Shown: one piece after another, positions 35,700-48,559 of the stretch
Layout of the letters: every line of letters starts with the position of its first letter
Position numbering within the stretch: position 1 is the stretch's first letter
Source: Formicarius rufipectus
Lineage: Eukaryota; Chordata; Aves; Passeriformes; Formicariidae
Length of the DNA stretch: 64,000 nt
Direction of reading: 5' to 3'
Assembly: GCA_013399695.1 (NCBI GenBank)
Contig: VXAU01000968.1
Location: 121,315-185,314, forward strand
Notes under the pieces: model-generated
The model's database searches: none
Told to the model about the DNA's origin: nothing
Seen by the model: only the letters and a program-made list of their open reading frames with translations
Made by a program: the position numbers and the translations under genes

Positions 35700-35980
35700 C
35701 TTGTAGTTCCCATCTCTCTCAGAACGGAGGACCAAGCTGTATTGAGTGGAACTGTCATAGGCTGGACAGCCCACTGCAGCATCATGGAAGTTTACAAAGA
35801 GAAATACACAGTTCTGCAATGAGGATGGAGTAACCCCACACACTGATACAGGCTGGGAATGGACTGGGTAGATAGCAGTTCTGCAAGGCAACCTTGGGAG
35901 ACTAGGACATACCAAGCTGAGCAGTAGTCTTGTAATATGAGAGCCTAGTCGTGTGCTGGGCTGTGGCAGCAGGGGCAAAG
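35700..35980 (+). mobile_element. CR1-like LINE fragment
   Basis: The region containing ACAGGCTGGGAATGGACTGG and CATACCAAGCTGAGCAG resembles the part of CR1 upstream of its 3' end, in plus orientation. The 114-codon minus-strand open frame over it is a shadow of the repeat. Confidence 0.5.
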
Positions 35981-38900
35981 AGGGGAGATGTATGAACTAA
36001 AGAAATATTTAGGTGTAATGTTTCTACTTTCAAGACAGCTGTTGAATTTTTATTCAATGATTCTTTAAGGTAGAATCCTTAAATTTTAATCCTTGCAGTG
36101 GTCACAACTGAGGTCTCTACTCCATTGAGAAAAATGGCTTGTGAAGAGTCAGGCAGTGCTGTTTTTAACATCACATTCTCAGCCTGCTCCAAACTCTGTT
36201 TTTCAAAATGTTTATAATTTCTTCTTTTTCAGTGAAGGAATGAGCAGCTTCAGAGATTTCGCACCCATAGACTACCTCCTGAATAAAAAGTGAAAACTTC
36301 TTTTTCAATAAATGGTCTGTGAAAAAAACCCAAGTAGTTAAAAAGCCATGGCTTAAAAATAACTCCTATAGTCTCAAAAAGAGTGGTTTAGGTGTTTGTC
36401 AAAACAAGTAAGGGTTTGGATTGTTGTTGGTAGAGTAAGACGTCAAAGCTATGTCTCCTTTAAGCACTATCATTCATGTTGGCAGCAAAATAGCCATATA
36501 TAAAGCATTAAGTCAGTTGAAGGTGAGAACAATCTACATGTTGTTAAGTAACTTGTTTGACCTTACAGAGGAATCAAAGGGATCATGAGAAAAGATTTTG
36601 TTTGGGATGTATGTGTTAGGAGGTTAAATGGGGAATGTGAAGTTAAGGAAACATCAAGATCGTAATTATCAGAAATGATCACATATAGAATCCGTCAGTT
36701 CTGATGGTGAGTGTAGCAACCATAGTTCCACTGTTTCCAGGGCCACTATATCCAACTCTTTGAGCCAAAAAGGATTAACAGACCTAAGACAGTTCTGAGC
36801 AGCATCATTCAATTGCAGATGTAGTGCATTATCTATGGTGCAGGAATAAAGCCACAACTCAGAGTATTTCAGTTTGTGCCTCTTAGACAATGCTATTATG
36901 CATAAATTCATGCTATTGTACATTGGGCTTTCAGGAGCCATGATTGAAATTATCTATGATTGAAATAAAAATTAGGTGTTGCATAACAGCACAGGGGAGC
37001 AATGGATATCACACAGCAATGCAGCTAAGCAAGATCATCCTTGTAACGTAAATGGTTTGCATGTGATTTTTCTGGTTGTTATGATTCTACTTCACTTCCC
37101 AAATGTGTCACTGAGGATATGCCTGTGGATGCAAACCATTAAAATTACCAGAAATGCTGTTGTGTCACTTCAGAACACAAGATTTGATGAGCCATTTTGC
37201 TGTCCTTTTGCTGAATCTGTTATGTCTATATTTAGATGCAGCTTATTTTTTTGAGCTCTGGTTACAGTGATCCATTTTCAATTAGGCGTGAAACACTGAT
37301 GAGACATGCACTGATGAATTTCCACATACTGTCTTGAAGATTCATGTTAATTTGTTTCACAGGGTGGATTTTGGGATTTTTTTTTCTGTTTCACAGGATG
37401 TCTCAGAAGCACTTTCCAACCTGCATTGTAACTAAATTTAATTTGAAAACTCTTCTTGGTCACTTACTGTGTACCAGCTAGAGTTGCTTAGCATTATTTT
37501 AAGAATTCATTTTATCTAATCTGTCATAGGACTGGGAAATAGACTTTACATCAAGTTTTGAAAACTGATTTTTAAAAATTTTGTTTCTTGTGAAGTGTCC
37601 TCTTATGAAGGCATATCTGCTTGCAGTATCTTGTTGCAGAAGTCTTAAGAAAGCACATTACTGGTCACATATGCAAGTGACATAATGAAAATAAACTTTT
37701 AGTTGTTTTTGTCTCTTAATATAATGCTTTTTTCACCCTAAAAATGGTAGTTAATAATACTGATTGTAACAAAGAAACAAATGGCATTCTTATTGTCCTA
37801 GAAACCAAACCCCTCTAATCTGATTAAGTACACTTCATACTGAAGAAATAAATAAAAAAAAAACATATTCTGGAGAAAATACTGTTATCTTGAAGACTAT
37901 CACAATAAATGTATTTCTGCATAAATAAGACCTACTTTCCTTTTAGATTTGCCCTGTCAAACTTCTTCTAGATCTGTACCTGTAATTTTGGTGCTGCAAC
38001 TCAGAGCAGGCTACTCTGCTGCTTCCTATGCAGAGCTCAGCATCCCACTTTTCCACCCTGCCCATCACAGGCAGGTTCTACAGCTGTGTGATTGTCTTCT
38101 CTCTCGCTGATATTCTTTAAAGTCTCCACCCTCTAGCTGCTTCCAGGATTCCAAGTTTTCTGTGTTAGCAAATGCTTTGACTTTTTATGGACAAATTGAA
38201 GGGTCCAATCATTGTTTTTTTTTTTCCAGGAAGCCCATGATCTTCATCCTTCTTGTCTGGACTGCGGGTTGCACTCACATTTTAGAGCATGCTTGCTCAC
38301 AGAAATGCAGTTTGGTCAAAGGAATACACAGTACAACTAGCTGCTGATTGGCTACACTGCCCTCTAGACTTCTCACGTGTCCTCTTCCACCTAAATGTGA
38401 CAGAACTGCACGGAGATAAACACACTTCCCTTGAGAATCATGAGGCCTCACACTCCTCATGTCTGTTGCCCTTGCTTCTTCACTTAGTTTAGGCCCACAG
38501 TGAAAAAAGAGTAGATGTGAGGTGACCCCGTGCAACCTAGTGTAGTATACTTAGACATAGCATGGTTTCCTATTTGACCTTGGATGACAATTAATACCAA
38601 ATTAAATAGGCTTGCAACATAGGTTGTGAAGGAAAATGTAAAGCCTCAAAAATATTGAAAGTTTTAGTCAAAAACATTAGACTTAAATGATGATGATTAT
38701 AACACAGGTTCTTAGACAAATGAGTAAGATAAGAAAGTAAGTACAAATCAGCTTTGTATGAGGAGTTTGGAAATCAGTGGAAACTGAAAATTTAAAATAG
38801 GTTTCCATTCAGTATCAGGTTCAACACCAGGGTAATGTTTTAATTCATCAGTTAGAGATTTTTGATGCATCATATTATGCAAATAAACTTTGAAAAAAAT

Positions 38901-39179
38901 AGGAGAATATATGAAGAATTCTTCTTTGTTAATATCACTATACAGGGCATAGAAGGGCAATTCCAGGCACATATTAAAATGGCACAAAAGCAGGTGAATC
39001 CTAAAAGGAAGATAAGTTTCTTGTTTATCTCAAAGGAGACAGTAGAAAATCATGGAAAAAATTTTCTTATTCATCATAAGGAATAATAAAAAAAGGCATA
39101 ACAATAATTTCTACATTACGATTAACAAAGAGATGTTTGAGTGAAAAAAAACCCCAAACCCTGCTTTAAATATGACCTA

Positions 39180-39425
39180 GTTTCAACGCCATTGCCATGG
39201 GCAGGAACACCTTCCACTAGACCAGGTTTCTCAGAGCTCCATTCAACCTGGGCTTGAACACTTTCAGGGGATGGGGCATACCCAGCTTCTCTGGGCAAGC
39301 TGTGTCAGTAAGTCACCTCTCTCACAGTAAAGAATTTCTTATTAATATTTGATCAAAACATACTCTTTTCCAGTTTGAAACCATTCCCCCTTGATCTGCC
39401 CCTGCATGCTCATGTCTAGTTTGCA
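39180..39425 (-). mobile_element. CR1 LINE 3' fragment, minus orientation
   Basis: The plus strand carries the typical complement of the CR1 3' end: CCTTCCACTAGACCAGGTT, CAACCTGGGCTTGAACACTT, and then GAATTTCTTATTAATATTTG. The exact 3' terminus is eroded. Confidence 0.85.
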
Positions 39426-39891
39426 CTCCTGGGCATTGCACACTAAGCATGATTTTAGCTTGTTCACCTTGCTCCCTTGCTGTATGAACTAGGGCAGTGA
39501 TATCTGGCTCAGCAACCCAATATCTCCTTTTCCTGACTGAGCCAGGCTGTCAGTGCACAGCAAATGGACCTTTGGATTTCAGTAATGTTTCAGATTCCAC
39601 ACGGTAAATATGGTTATGGCACTTTTTGAAAAAATAAAGCTCCCAATTGAACTGCTTCTGAATTATTTCAATTATATATCTTCTTAAACTAACTAAATTA
39701 GAACTTTGGTCAGACTTCAGGTAGTTTTGTTTTATTTTCCAGTATTTAAGACTGCAGTATCCTGCACAATGCACCTCTATGTTTTAATCTTCTGAGTTCG
39801 GTGTGAACATTTAAAAAATACCCTGTGACTTTTATTATAACATCAAATGTAAAATGTCATTCCAGTTGTAATGGCTAATATGCTTTCCTAC

Positions 39892-40029
39892 CTGTATTAT
39901 AATGTTTGGTGCAGTAACATAAATCCTTTTCTTCTTTCAACAGAAACTGTGGTAGAGTGAGACCTTCTGCTACTTGAACTGCTCCCTTTTCTTGCCATTC
40001 AAAAATGAGATCATTCATTGTGTATCCAA
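39892..40029 (-). CDS. GLRA3: GLRA3 exon 6 (loops B-F to loop C)
   Basis: The 138-bp exon completes the split Phe codon and encodes GYTMNDLIFEW, then QVAEGLTLPQFLLKEEKD, then LCYCTKHYNT plus the first base of a Gly codon. The acceptor is tttttag|TT and the donor is CAG|gtagga. It holds the Phe-Gly-Tyr of the agonist site and the first cysteine of the second, glycine-receptor-specific disulfide (equivalent to C198). The Pro codon at 39950-39952 (CCA) is the position of the known alpha-3 P185L RNA-editing site. Cys (TGT, 39917-39919) replaces the usual Arg two residues before C198. Confidence 0.97.
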
Positions 40030-43000
40030 CTAAAAAAAGGAAAGAAAGTGAATAAACTGTAAGTCAGCCGCAACTTTGAAAAACAGTAGCATCTCAAATT
40101 ATAATAATCAAAGTAAATTTCATAAAAAGGAGGTCGTACAGCTTGCACCTGTCAATCACAAATCATTATCTGCCATTCTATACCACCCTGAACCAGACGG
40201 AAAAAAAAGCTGTTATGAATCTCTTTTTAAATCTTAATAATCAGGTGGTCTATTAATGGATTAAACAAAAGCATCTAAATTGGCTAAAAGTCAATTAAGT
40301 GCTTGGGAACATCCTACCCTCCCCAAACCATGAAGGATAAAATAGTTCCTTCACACTCAGATCTCTTCCTCCTTTTACTTAAGGTGAAATGGTGGATTGT
40401 CAAACTTATGTTTATGGACTGATGGCAATTTGAATTGTTAGGTCCAAATTTTTCAAAGACAACAATGAATGCGAATTCCTACATTAATACTAGTCAAATT
40501 GAAAAATTGCGTTTCTCTGAAACTGGAACAACACATGGGAAAGCAATTAATTGTAATCTCATATTAGTTGTCTGTGACATATAATGATATTATATAGCAT
40601 TCAGCTTTAATATTCAGATTCCTGCATGCATCTATGTGTTCTGCATGTGTGTGTAGACTCAAAATAACAGAAAAAACCATACTAATCAGAGGCCAGACTT
40701 TGTAAAAGGACAAGTATTTTTCTTCTATTTCCAACTCTTAGATGAATATTTGCATGAGATATCATTGGGGAAAATATCCCTACTTCCTCAGAATATATCA
40801 ACTTTCCAGTATATCCCTGGCATTTTATTATAAGTTTTTCTAAATAAATTCCATCAGGTTATTACACTGGGGAAAAAAAAGGCTTCCTATTCTCATTCAG
40901 GTTTCATTAAGACTTTCTCAGACTCTAACAGATATGGACAAAGTGATATTTTAAGACTGAAATCTAAAACTAGATATCTTCTATTGTAACGGAATGAATG
41001 ATAAGGGTACATATATACCAGAAGGAACCAGAAGGAAAAGGGATCAATGTTTTTTATCTAATTTATATCTCTTTCAACTTTGCAATATTTCTTTTCTGCT
41101 TTAGTCTGATGCTAAGGAGCTACTGAAAGTAACCTACTGATAACTGGAAATTCTTTTAACTTTTCAGTAACAAACTACTAATTAAGGTATATTGTTCAGA
41201 ACTTGTCAAGGGCAACTGTCTACCCACAAATACTGAAATTTTGAGTTCCAGGAAGAAAATAACCTCTTTGTGTGTGAGCTTAAATCTTATCTTTGTTGTA
41301 TTCAATTACTTCATTACTCTCTGAATACACCTCTAAATGACATTCAGTCATACATAATGACTCGATCTGCTGACCTGAAATCTGAGACACATTTCATCTT
41401 TTCTGATATGTCTATCTTGAATGAACCTAGAAGCTAGAAGAATTAGTGTTTATGAATTTCAAAATGTTTTCAACACTTCTTCCTTCTAGATAATTGATGT
41501 ACAAGGTATTCACAGGGATTCAGGCTGACTGTTGGTTTACTTTGGTATTCTGTTGGGGCTGGATGAATATGCTAAAAATAAGACAAATCCTTTTAAATAA
41601 GTATTTAATTAAGATCAAACATTACCGAGGTCATTAAAGCCACATAATAACTCTGCAAGGAAACATGTTTCTGTCTCAGTCATTGCATGATATTCCGTAA
41701 AAACACCCTAAAAATTCACTATTAAATGCCATAAACTATGAAAAATCAGAAGCATTTATCTTATCAAACTTTTCATGAAATTATACAAAAACCAGTTGTG
41801 TATAAAGCAGATTATCATTTGAAGCATGTAGATTATGGCCAGAAGAGATATCCTCTGAATAAAACTCATTGAACTGGCAAGAAACAACTGCTGTGTCAAA
41901 ATGTATTTCCCTAAATCAGATTCATTCATCTCTAAAGCATGATTTTAATTATCTATCCTGCCCACTAATTCTTTTAAAATGCAATATAGTAACAATAATA
42001 AAAATTTTAAAATTAATATTCAAAATGTTGATGTAGTAATAAATTTTTGTCGTGTTTACAGTTTTAAATACCCAAATACAGCTTTAACATTCAATACTGT
42101 AAGTTCAGTTTTGTAAGTCAAGGTCATAGTTATAAAGTAAATAAGACTTACAATATAGAGAATTTAAGAAAGATGAGAGATGTGAGTTTAAGTCATACCT
42201 ATTAAATTTAATGTTTCTACTAATTATGTCAAATTAAATCAACTTGAATGAAATCTCAATTAAATTTATGGCCTTTTGTTAAATGTGAAATGCATGGTCC
42301 AATCAAACGTGTTTACTGAATTAGGGAAATCTAAAGTCTTGTAATAGTCCCATAATTGTGGAAATAAGAAAACATAAATTACGTAAACTTACTGAACTAT
42401 TTGATAACACAAATTTGACTCAAAAACCTCTTTAGCCAGCAGCATTAACAAGGACAGGTATTCTTGATTTTACAACTGAAAATATTTCATTATTGGTACA
42501 GATCCAAATAAATTGATGATCTCTTTAATATTTTTCTAACCACTACATCATCCTTTCTTCTTGGCATGGAGAAAAGGAAGGAAGACTGCAAAATATCTAG
42601 TCACTAGCGGAATTAAAGCATAATCACAGAATTTCCATCCCAGGACATTCTATTCACCAAAAGGCTAAACTCCACATTGTTCTGGGTTAGAAATGTTTCA
42701 GAACAAACAGTAATACTAATTAAGCTAACTGAGCTTCCTCAACATCTCAAAAAAATAAAAAGGAAAATGCTTTTGGGTTTCAATTATTTTTATGAAGAGG
42801 ACGTGCTGATTAGCATCATTCTTAACAGTCAGAATGGTCATGGTACTGTGTGTGCTGTCCATAAGGGGGAAAAGTTATTTCTATAGAAATCACCCTTTAA
42901 AACAATCAGTGACACCATTCTTGTGTATATATATTATTAGTGTGGTGTTAAACATGCAATGAGCCTAAACTGCAGTCCTCCAGCACCCTATTTTTAGGAC

Positions 43001-43544
43001 CACTGCTGATCAAATGCAATAATTGTCCCTTATTGAAGTAGCTGGATTCCCAGCAGTATGAAAAGACATCATGGCAGATTTTGAAATTACCTCAAAGTTC
43101 TGTCTCAGCAATGAAGTAGAGACTTGGGATCGTGATACAGACAAGGCACCAAATTGTTTAGTGCTGTCCATGAAGGGCAGAGGCTCAAGTGCACAGCAAG
43201 TAGCAGAAGTGTAGAGAGCTTTGGTAATGAAAACTTTGAAGACTCAAGGGCAAAGTGTTATTTTTTACATTTAGGATCCTAGAATTGCCAATCATAAAAG
43301 GTTGCAGTATTAGACCTATGTGGATAACTAAAATTCTGATGTCACTGCCTGAGTTCAGTGGGACTTTACTGATCTTTCATGCACATGCACATGTATTACA
43401 TATTATTTACTTAGGCCCATGTTTGCAATATGGAAATCATAAAATGCCATAAGAAAACAAGTCCCTTCTAAAATGTATTTGCCTCATCCATCTAGATGAA
43501 AAAACGACACTCATTCATCCACTGCTGAAATGAGTTGCACAGGA

Positions 43545-43590
43545 ATGAAAATGAAAAATAAAAATTAAAATAAAAATGAAAAAGAAAATT
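43545..43590. repeat. A-rich low-complexity tract
   Basis: This is a run of AAAATG/AAAATAAA-type units without a clear single period. It is simple sequence only. Confidence 0.8.
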
Positions 43591-43917
43591 ATTTTACTTT
43601 CTCTATAAGTTTAACGACTGATTAGTTGAGAAAACGCAGATGAGAGGAGTAATGGTGCTTTCTTTGTTCCTGACCTATGCAGCACCAGTAAGTTTAACTG
43701 ATTAAGTTCATAATCAAAGTTGAGCATTCCTGAGACACAATTGTATAAAAAAATAATTGATCTGAATGCAGATACCCTAATAGTAAAATTCAATAAGAGA
43801 TATCTTTGTGTGGTCCCTCAAATTTTGCTTTGATAATCTTGAATAATGGCACCACTAGCAGAAAGGGCTGGTTTGTTGGATAGATATATGCAAGGACATT
43901 TCAAACTGATTATCTTA

Positions 43918-44121
43918 CAGAATCATAAAATTATTTGGTTTGGAAGAATCTTCGTGTTTCTTTAAAATGTCATTTAATTTCAGCATCCCTGCCATGGGAG
44001 GGGATACCTTCCACTAGACCAAGTTGCTCAAAGCCTCATCCAACCTGCGCTTGAACACTTCCAGACGTGGGGAACCCACAACTTCTCTGGGGCAACCTGT
44101 TCCAGTGCCTTATCATTCACA
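43918..44121 (-). mobile_element. CR1 LINE 3' fragment, minus orientation
   Basis: It opens on the plus strand with AGAATCATAAAATTATTTGG, the complement of the CR1 tail, followed by TTCCACTAGACCAAG and CAACCTGCGCTTGAACACTT. Confidence 0.85.
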
Positions 44122-44474
44122 GTGTTAGGAACATTAAGAATCCAGGAATAGATTATTCTGTCTATGATTGAGAAATACATTATAGATTCAATCCAGTGCA
44201 TTAATTTATAATTAAATAATCCAAAGGCATAATAATTAAAATAAGGCAAAACATCTTAAACTAAACTCTAGAAATACTAAAGGTGGAGTTGATTGGAGCT
44301 TTTGGTTCCTACTTAGCTGCTGGTTACCTGATTAATAAATGTGCATTATCTTTAAGGCAATTTGAAACAAATCATTCAGTAACATAAATTTAAGTAAAAG
44401 TCTAAAAGCCTGTTGCTGATTTTGGTCTGCTTTAGAAGACTAGAAATACACTGGATATATTTTCCAAGTGGCTT

Positions 44475-44620
44475 CTGAGATAAGATCCATTCCTGAAGGT
44501 ATTTAAGAAGCAGTTGCATTTGCCGCTTACTGCTCTGGTCCAGTTGACAAGGTGCTGTTTAGTCAGAGATTGGATTGGATCTCAGAGGTCTTTTCCAATC
44601 TAGTTGATTCTGTGATCTGA
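44475..44620 (+). mobile_element. CR1 LINE 3' end, plus orientation
   Basis: GAAGGTATTTAAGAAGCAG, followed by GGATTGGATCTCAGAGGTC and CCAATCTAGTTGATTCTGTG, is the usual end of an avian CR1 copy. With the neighbouring minus-orientation copy it forms an inverted pair about 0.35 kb apart. Confidence 0.75.
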
Positions 44621-47600
44621 GAAGTTGTGTTCCATTACATGGTTATCATTATGCAAATGAAGCTGTAAACCAGTCTTGAAATTTGAAGACTTTATTCTCA
44701 ATAGACTGGTTACCAGTACAAACTTGCACTCTTTGTAAATTGTTGTTAAATATATTATGCATCTTGTAAGAACTACACTGAAATATGCAGTAGTTATAAA
44801 GAAGAAATTGTTTCTCTTTAGTGTTTATAAAGGTTTAGGGGCATGACAGTGTCTTTATTGTGCTGTTAGGTCCATAAATTCTGAATCCAGAAACTAATAG
44901 GCAGGTGAATGGCACAATCCAGGTCCCCGAATTTGAGGAAATAGAGAAACCAACTCATAGCAATGACATAGAATGAGGACTCCTATGCACTGCAGTTTTT
45001 CAAGTTTAGATTCATGCCTATAAAAACCCTATCTTCCCAAAGATACCTCTTTCCAGATTCACCTCTTTATGCTGCAGAAACCCATGACAAATGTTAATGT
45101 GGTGATAAGTTTTAGAATTTATTTGGGTATTTTTAGATAAGTAAAAATAACAATGACAATACAAATCACATTTCCTATGCAGTTAATATTTCCATCAGGA
45201 GGACACTGTATTTTGTTTTCCTGTAGAAATAATTCCAGTGGCCTTTTACTCAACTCTAATAGTATAAAAAAAAGATGACCCAAAGCCAAATCAGAAGAGG
45301 GTCTTCATCAACTATACATAAATTTAAATGTTTATTAACTCTGTTTACAGATGCATGGAACTTATTCTGTGGTAGATATAAGTGCTTAGCTCTGATTTCT
45401 TCTTGGGATAAGACTTGAGTTTATCTCTGTGCCTTGTTTTCATTGTGTTCTGCTTTCCATAGGAAATGCAGTATGTATCCCTGAAGGCAGTCCCAGTCCA
45501 TGTGCCTGGAAGAAAAAGCTGTGAGTCTACTTCTAAGCACACCTGCCTTTCAGGATATAATTTTGCTACATTATGGTTATTCCTATTCTTTGTAAATTCT
45601 CACTGTTCAGTCTTAAAATGTCTCTTGCTGCTGCTTTGTGAACAGAACAGATAGATCTCTTACTTATTTGGATTTGCTTCAACTTCTCACAGCTTCTCAC
45701 TGAAACAGGAGTTTTCTTTTTTGATTATGAGGTGACTATTATAAATTGCTAACAGACATTTTTATAACCAGTGTCTGGAAAATACAGTGTTATATAGGAA
45801 AGTCTTGGTGGATACATTTTATTATTGAAAAAAGGACAGTCAGTCACCAGACTGGATAGTATATGAGGGTGCAGATCCCTTTTTAACTGCTGGTGCAAAA
45901 AGCGACCATTTAATTCTACATAAATGGCTGAAAGCAATGTTCATCTAGCATGGTCTGCAGGACCAGGTCAGCTAAATCAGGTGGGTCAGTAAAGACTTTT
46001 GTCATGGAAATGCAGTATCCTAGGGTTTGGGTTTACAAGGCATGAATGCATGAAGGTTGTAGGAAGGTAGAGATGAAGGAAGTAGAGTTGCCAAATTGTG
46101 TTTTATGAGACATAAACCAGCTTCTGTGGCTGAAAGAGTGTGGTTATCAATGTATTTCTTTTTGTCTGGCTACTGTGCAAGTACTTGCTCTTACTTAACT
46201 CTAAAAACACGTTACTCATCACACAAAATCTAAGTGATGTCACCATAGGACTAGAAAGGACAGAAAACCCAACATTGTTATGTTGAACAATGGTGTTCAG
46301 AAGTTACAGGACTGGTTAGGTTACATTATTACTGTATTAACCCAAAGTACAAGTTCTTGATCATCTGAAATACAAAAGCAAGTGGTAAATAGTTGGTAAT
46401 TACATGACTAAGATATCTCAGGAGGAGAAGGTTGTCAGAGGGATAATTTCTCAGGAAAACTCAAGAACTGTGTGAATGCATGGCACTGTATCGTCTCTGC
46501 AAACAGCTCTCTTAAAGGGATAAGTAATTTTTAGGTGCCTGAAGTCATTCTACGTAATTACCTGGATAAGTATATACTGGCAGACTGAGAGCTCTGCCTG
46601 AGATGAATAAGGATAATTGACAACCAAAGTAGAAATTAGAATTATCTGGAAGGGAAGAGGGCCTGAAAAAATTGGAAATCTTGGATCTGGTCTACAGAAA
46701 TTTTACTTTAGAAAATGATCTACCACAGAGTTTTTATATCTGGACATCAAATAAAATGAAATTGTGGTGATAGTTTATTTAATCTAATTTATAAAAAACT
46801 GGTAGATGGTGGGCAAGACAGGCATATTAATTCTAGCCTTTAGACAGCACTGAAAATTTTTTAGCTAGAGTGAAAATTTTCAGCATGTTCTATTACAGGT
46901 TCGGGAAAAATAACAGGGGAAAAGAGTGATCCTAATGAAAAAGACTGGTCCTGCTGAAATATTTCTGAGTAGCAAAGGCAACAAATAGTGTCTGGAAAAT
47001 AAAAAACCCAAACATTTCTCTTGGTCTGAGTTATCATTCCCAGAGAAATAGCATTGACAAATTGTTACCAACACTCATATGAAGTCCCTGAAAAAAAGAA
47101 TTTGATTGTATCTATTAATATTTGATTGTATTATTAATCTAGTGTTCTATATTAATAATAAATATCACCCTTTCATTCCTCTTGTTTTGAGAGTATAGGA
47201 ACAAATCCTGCATTAAGCAAATAGTGTTCAATTTGAACCATATGCGTCCACATGACTCTACAGAACTTCTTGGAACCAAGCTAATTATACCAATTGTATA
47301 CATCATGGTTAAGAGTGGGAAGATTTTATCTTAGCTAATTCTGTATTAGTTGTAGGCATTATTAAACCCATTATCTCACAGGGAAGACAGTGAACATTCA
47401 ACAAGTTTGTCATGAAGATTATGGAAGAGTCTAACAACTGTTCTCCTGCTTGTCCAAGGACTACACCGTTACAGAAAAACAGTTTGTTATTCAAGGCAAA
47501 CAATTCCCCTGCACCTTCAAACACTCCGCACCTTTGAACAACCATTGTTTCCCAATTCCAAGAGAACTCCTTTTTTACATCTGCTGACACTGCCTCATTT

Positions 47601-48137
47601 TCTAAGTCCATTCCTTTTAACCACCTTTAGCATGACATTCCAAGCCATGAGAAATAAAATTTTTGAGCAAACTTTGGATACAGCTGAATACCAATATATC
47701 TTGTAAATTTTCTGCTCATTCTGTTTTATTACAGAAAGGCTGTGCGTCCCTTCTGTCACTTCATAATCCCTACAGGTTTATTGAAACCACTTTCCCTCAT
47801 GTTCAATAAGCAAATACATAAATAGCATGAAAGAACTGAGCAGAATATCTAGTGGTTTTGTAAAAGAGAGTTTGGTTCAACTACAGAGTTTATTAATTTT
47901 TTAATCCTGGCGATTTATCTAAAATCCATTCTAATTTATTTAATTTTTAGTAAGGTACAGGTCCGAAAGTAACATAAAATTTAATCAGCAAACTAAGCAG
48001 TTCTTTAGGCATCCACTGAACCAAGGACTACAGTCACGTTGACTAGAGTTATTTCACTACTCTTCTGTTAGGCATCCCAGCAGTTTGCCTCCAGAATAGC
48101 CTACCAGGACATTCCTGTTTCTAAGATCATGACAGAC

Positions 48138-48559
48138 TGTAGGATAATTGGAAGAACAAAAGCATATTGTAAGCGTGAGTAATCCCGATATTCTGAGCTT
48201 TTGAGACAATGCAGAATCGTAAAGTTAGACCTTGAATGTTAGTTATAAAAAGAAACAAGAGAGAAAACTGTGGATGAGAAATATGTCTGAACTTGCAAAA
48301 ATAAAGGAACAAAGAAGAACCTACATGACAAAAGAACCATGCAGGAAGAGGAACAGCAGTTCGCGTGAACAAGTAACTTCAGCCAATAATAAAATAAAGC
48401 AAAACGTGTGGACAGTAGATGATGGTCAATAAGCGCTTGATGTATGTGTGATACTGACGCTCTAAATGTATAAAACAACAAGCTTTGTAAGCAATAGATT
48501 AACATTAGTCTAGATCACATTGGTAGTTGTACTGAGTCCGATTTCCTGCTAATTCCGCA
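48138..48559 (+). mobile_element. Solo LTR, plus orientation (ERVK-like)
   Basis: This 422-bp segment begins TGTAGGAT and ends ATTCCGCA. It is flanked by ACAGAC (48132-48137) and AGAGAC (48560-48565), a 6-bp duplication with one mismatch. A TATA box (TATAAAA) lies at 48469-48475. The segment carries about ten CpGs in otherwise CpG-poor intron, which fits a relatively recent insertion. No gag, pol or env sequence remains. Confidence 0.6.

Larger units (their letters stand above)
27598..39891 (-). other. GLRA3 intron 6
   Basis: This 12.3-kb intron is bounded by CAG|gtagga and caataag. It contains two LTR-like insertions (30652-30970 and 34813-35346), CR1 fragments (about 35700-35980 and 39180-39425) and the 52-bp exon-like segment at 34682-34733. 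27.6-30.6, 31.0-34.6 and 36.0-39.1 kb show nothing I can name. Confidence 0.9.

Noticed and set aside
35634..35978. 114-codon minus-strand open frame
   Set aside because: It is antisense to a CR1-like fragment, with no independent coding signal.
47309..47611. 100-codon minus-strand open frame
   Set aside because: The peptide looks balanced but matches no family I know, has no exon borders, and sits in an intron. It was kept out for lack of support.
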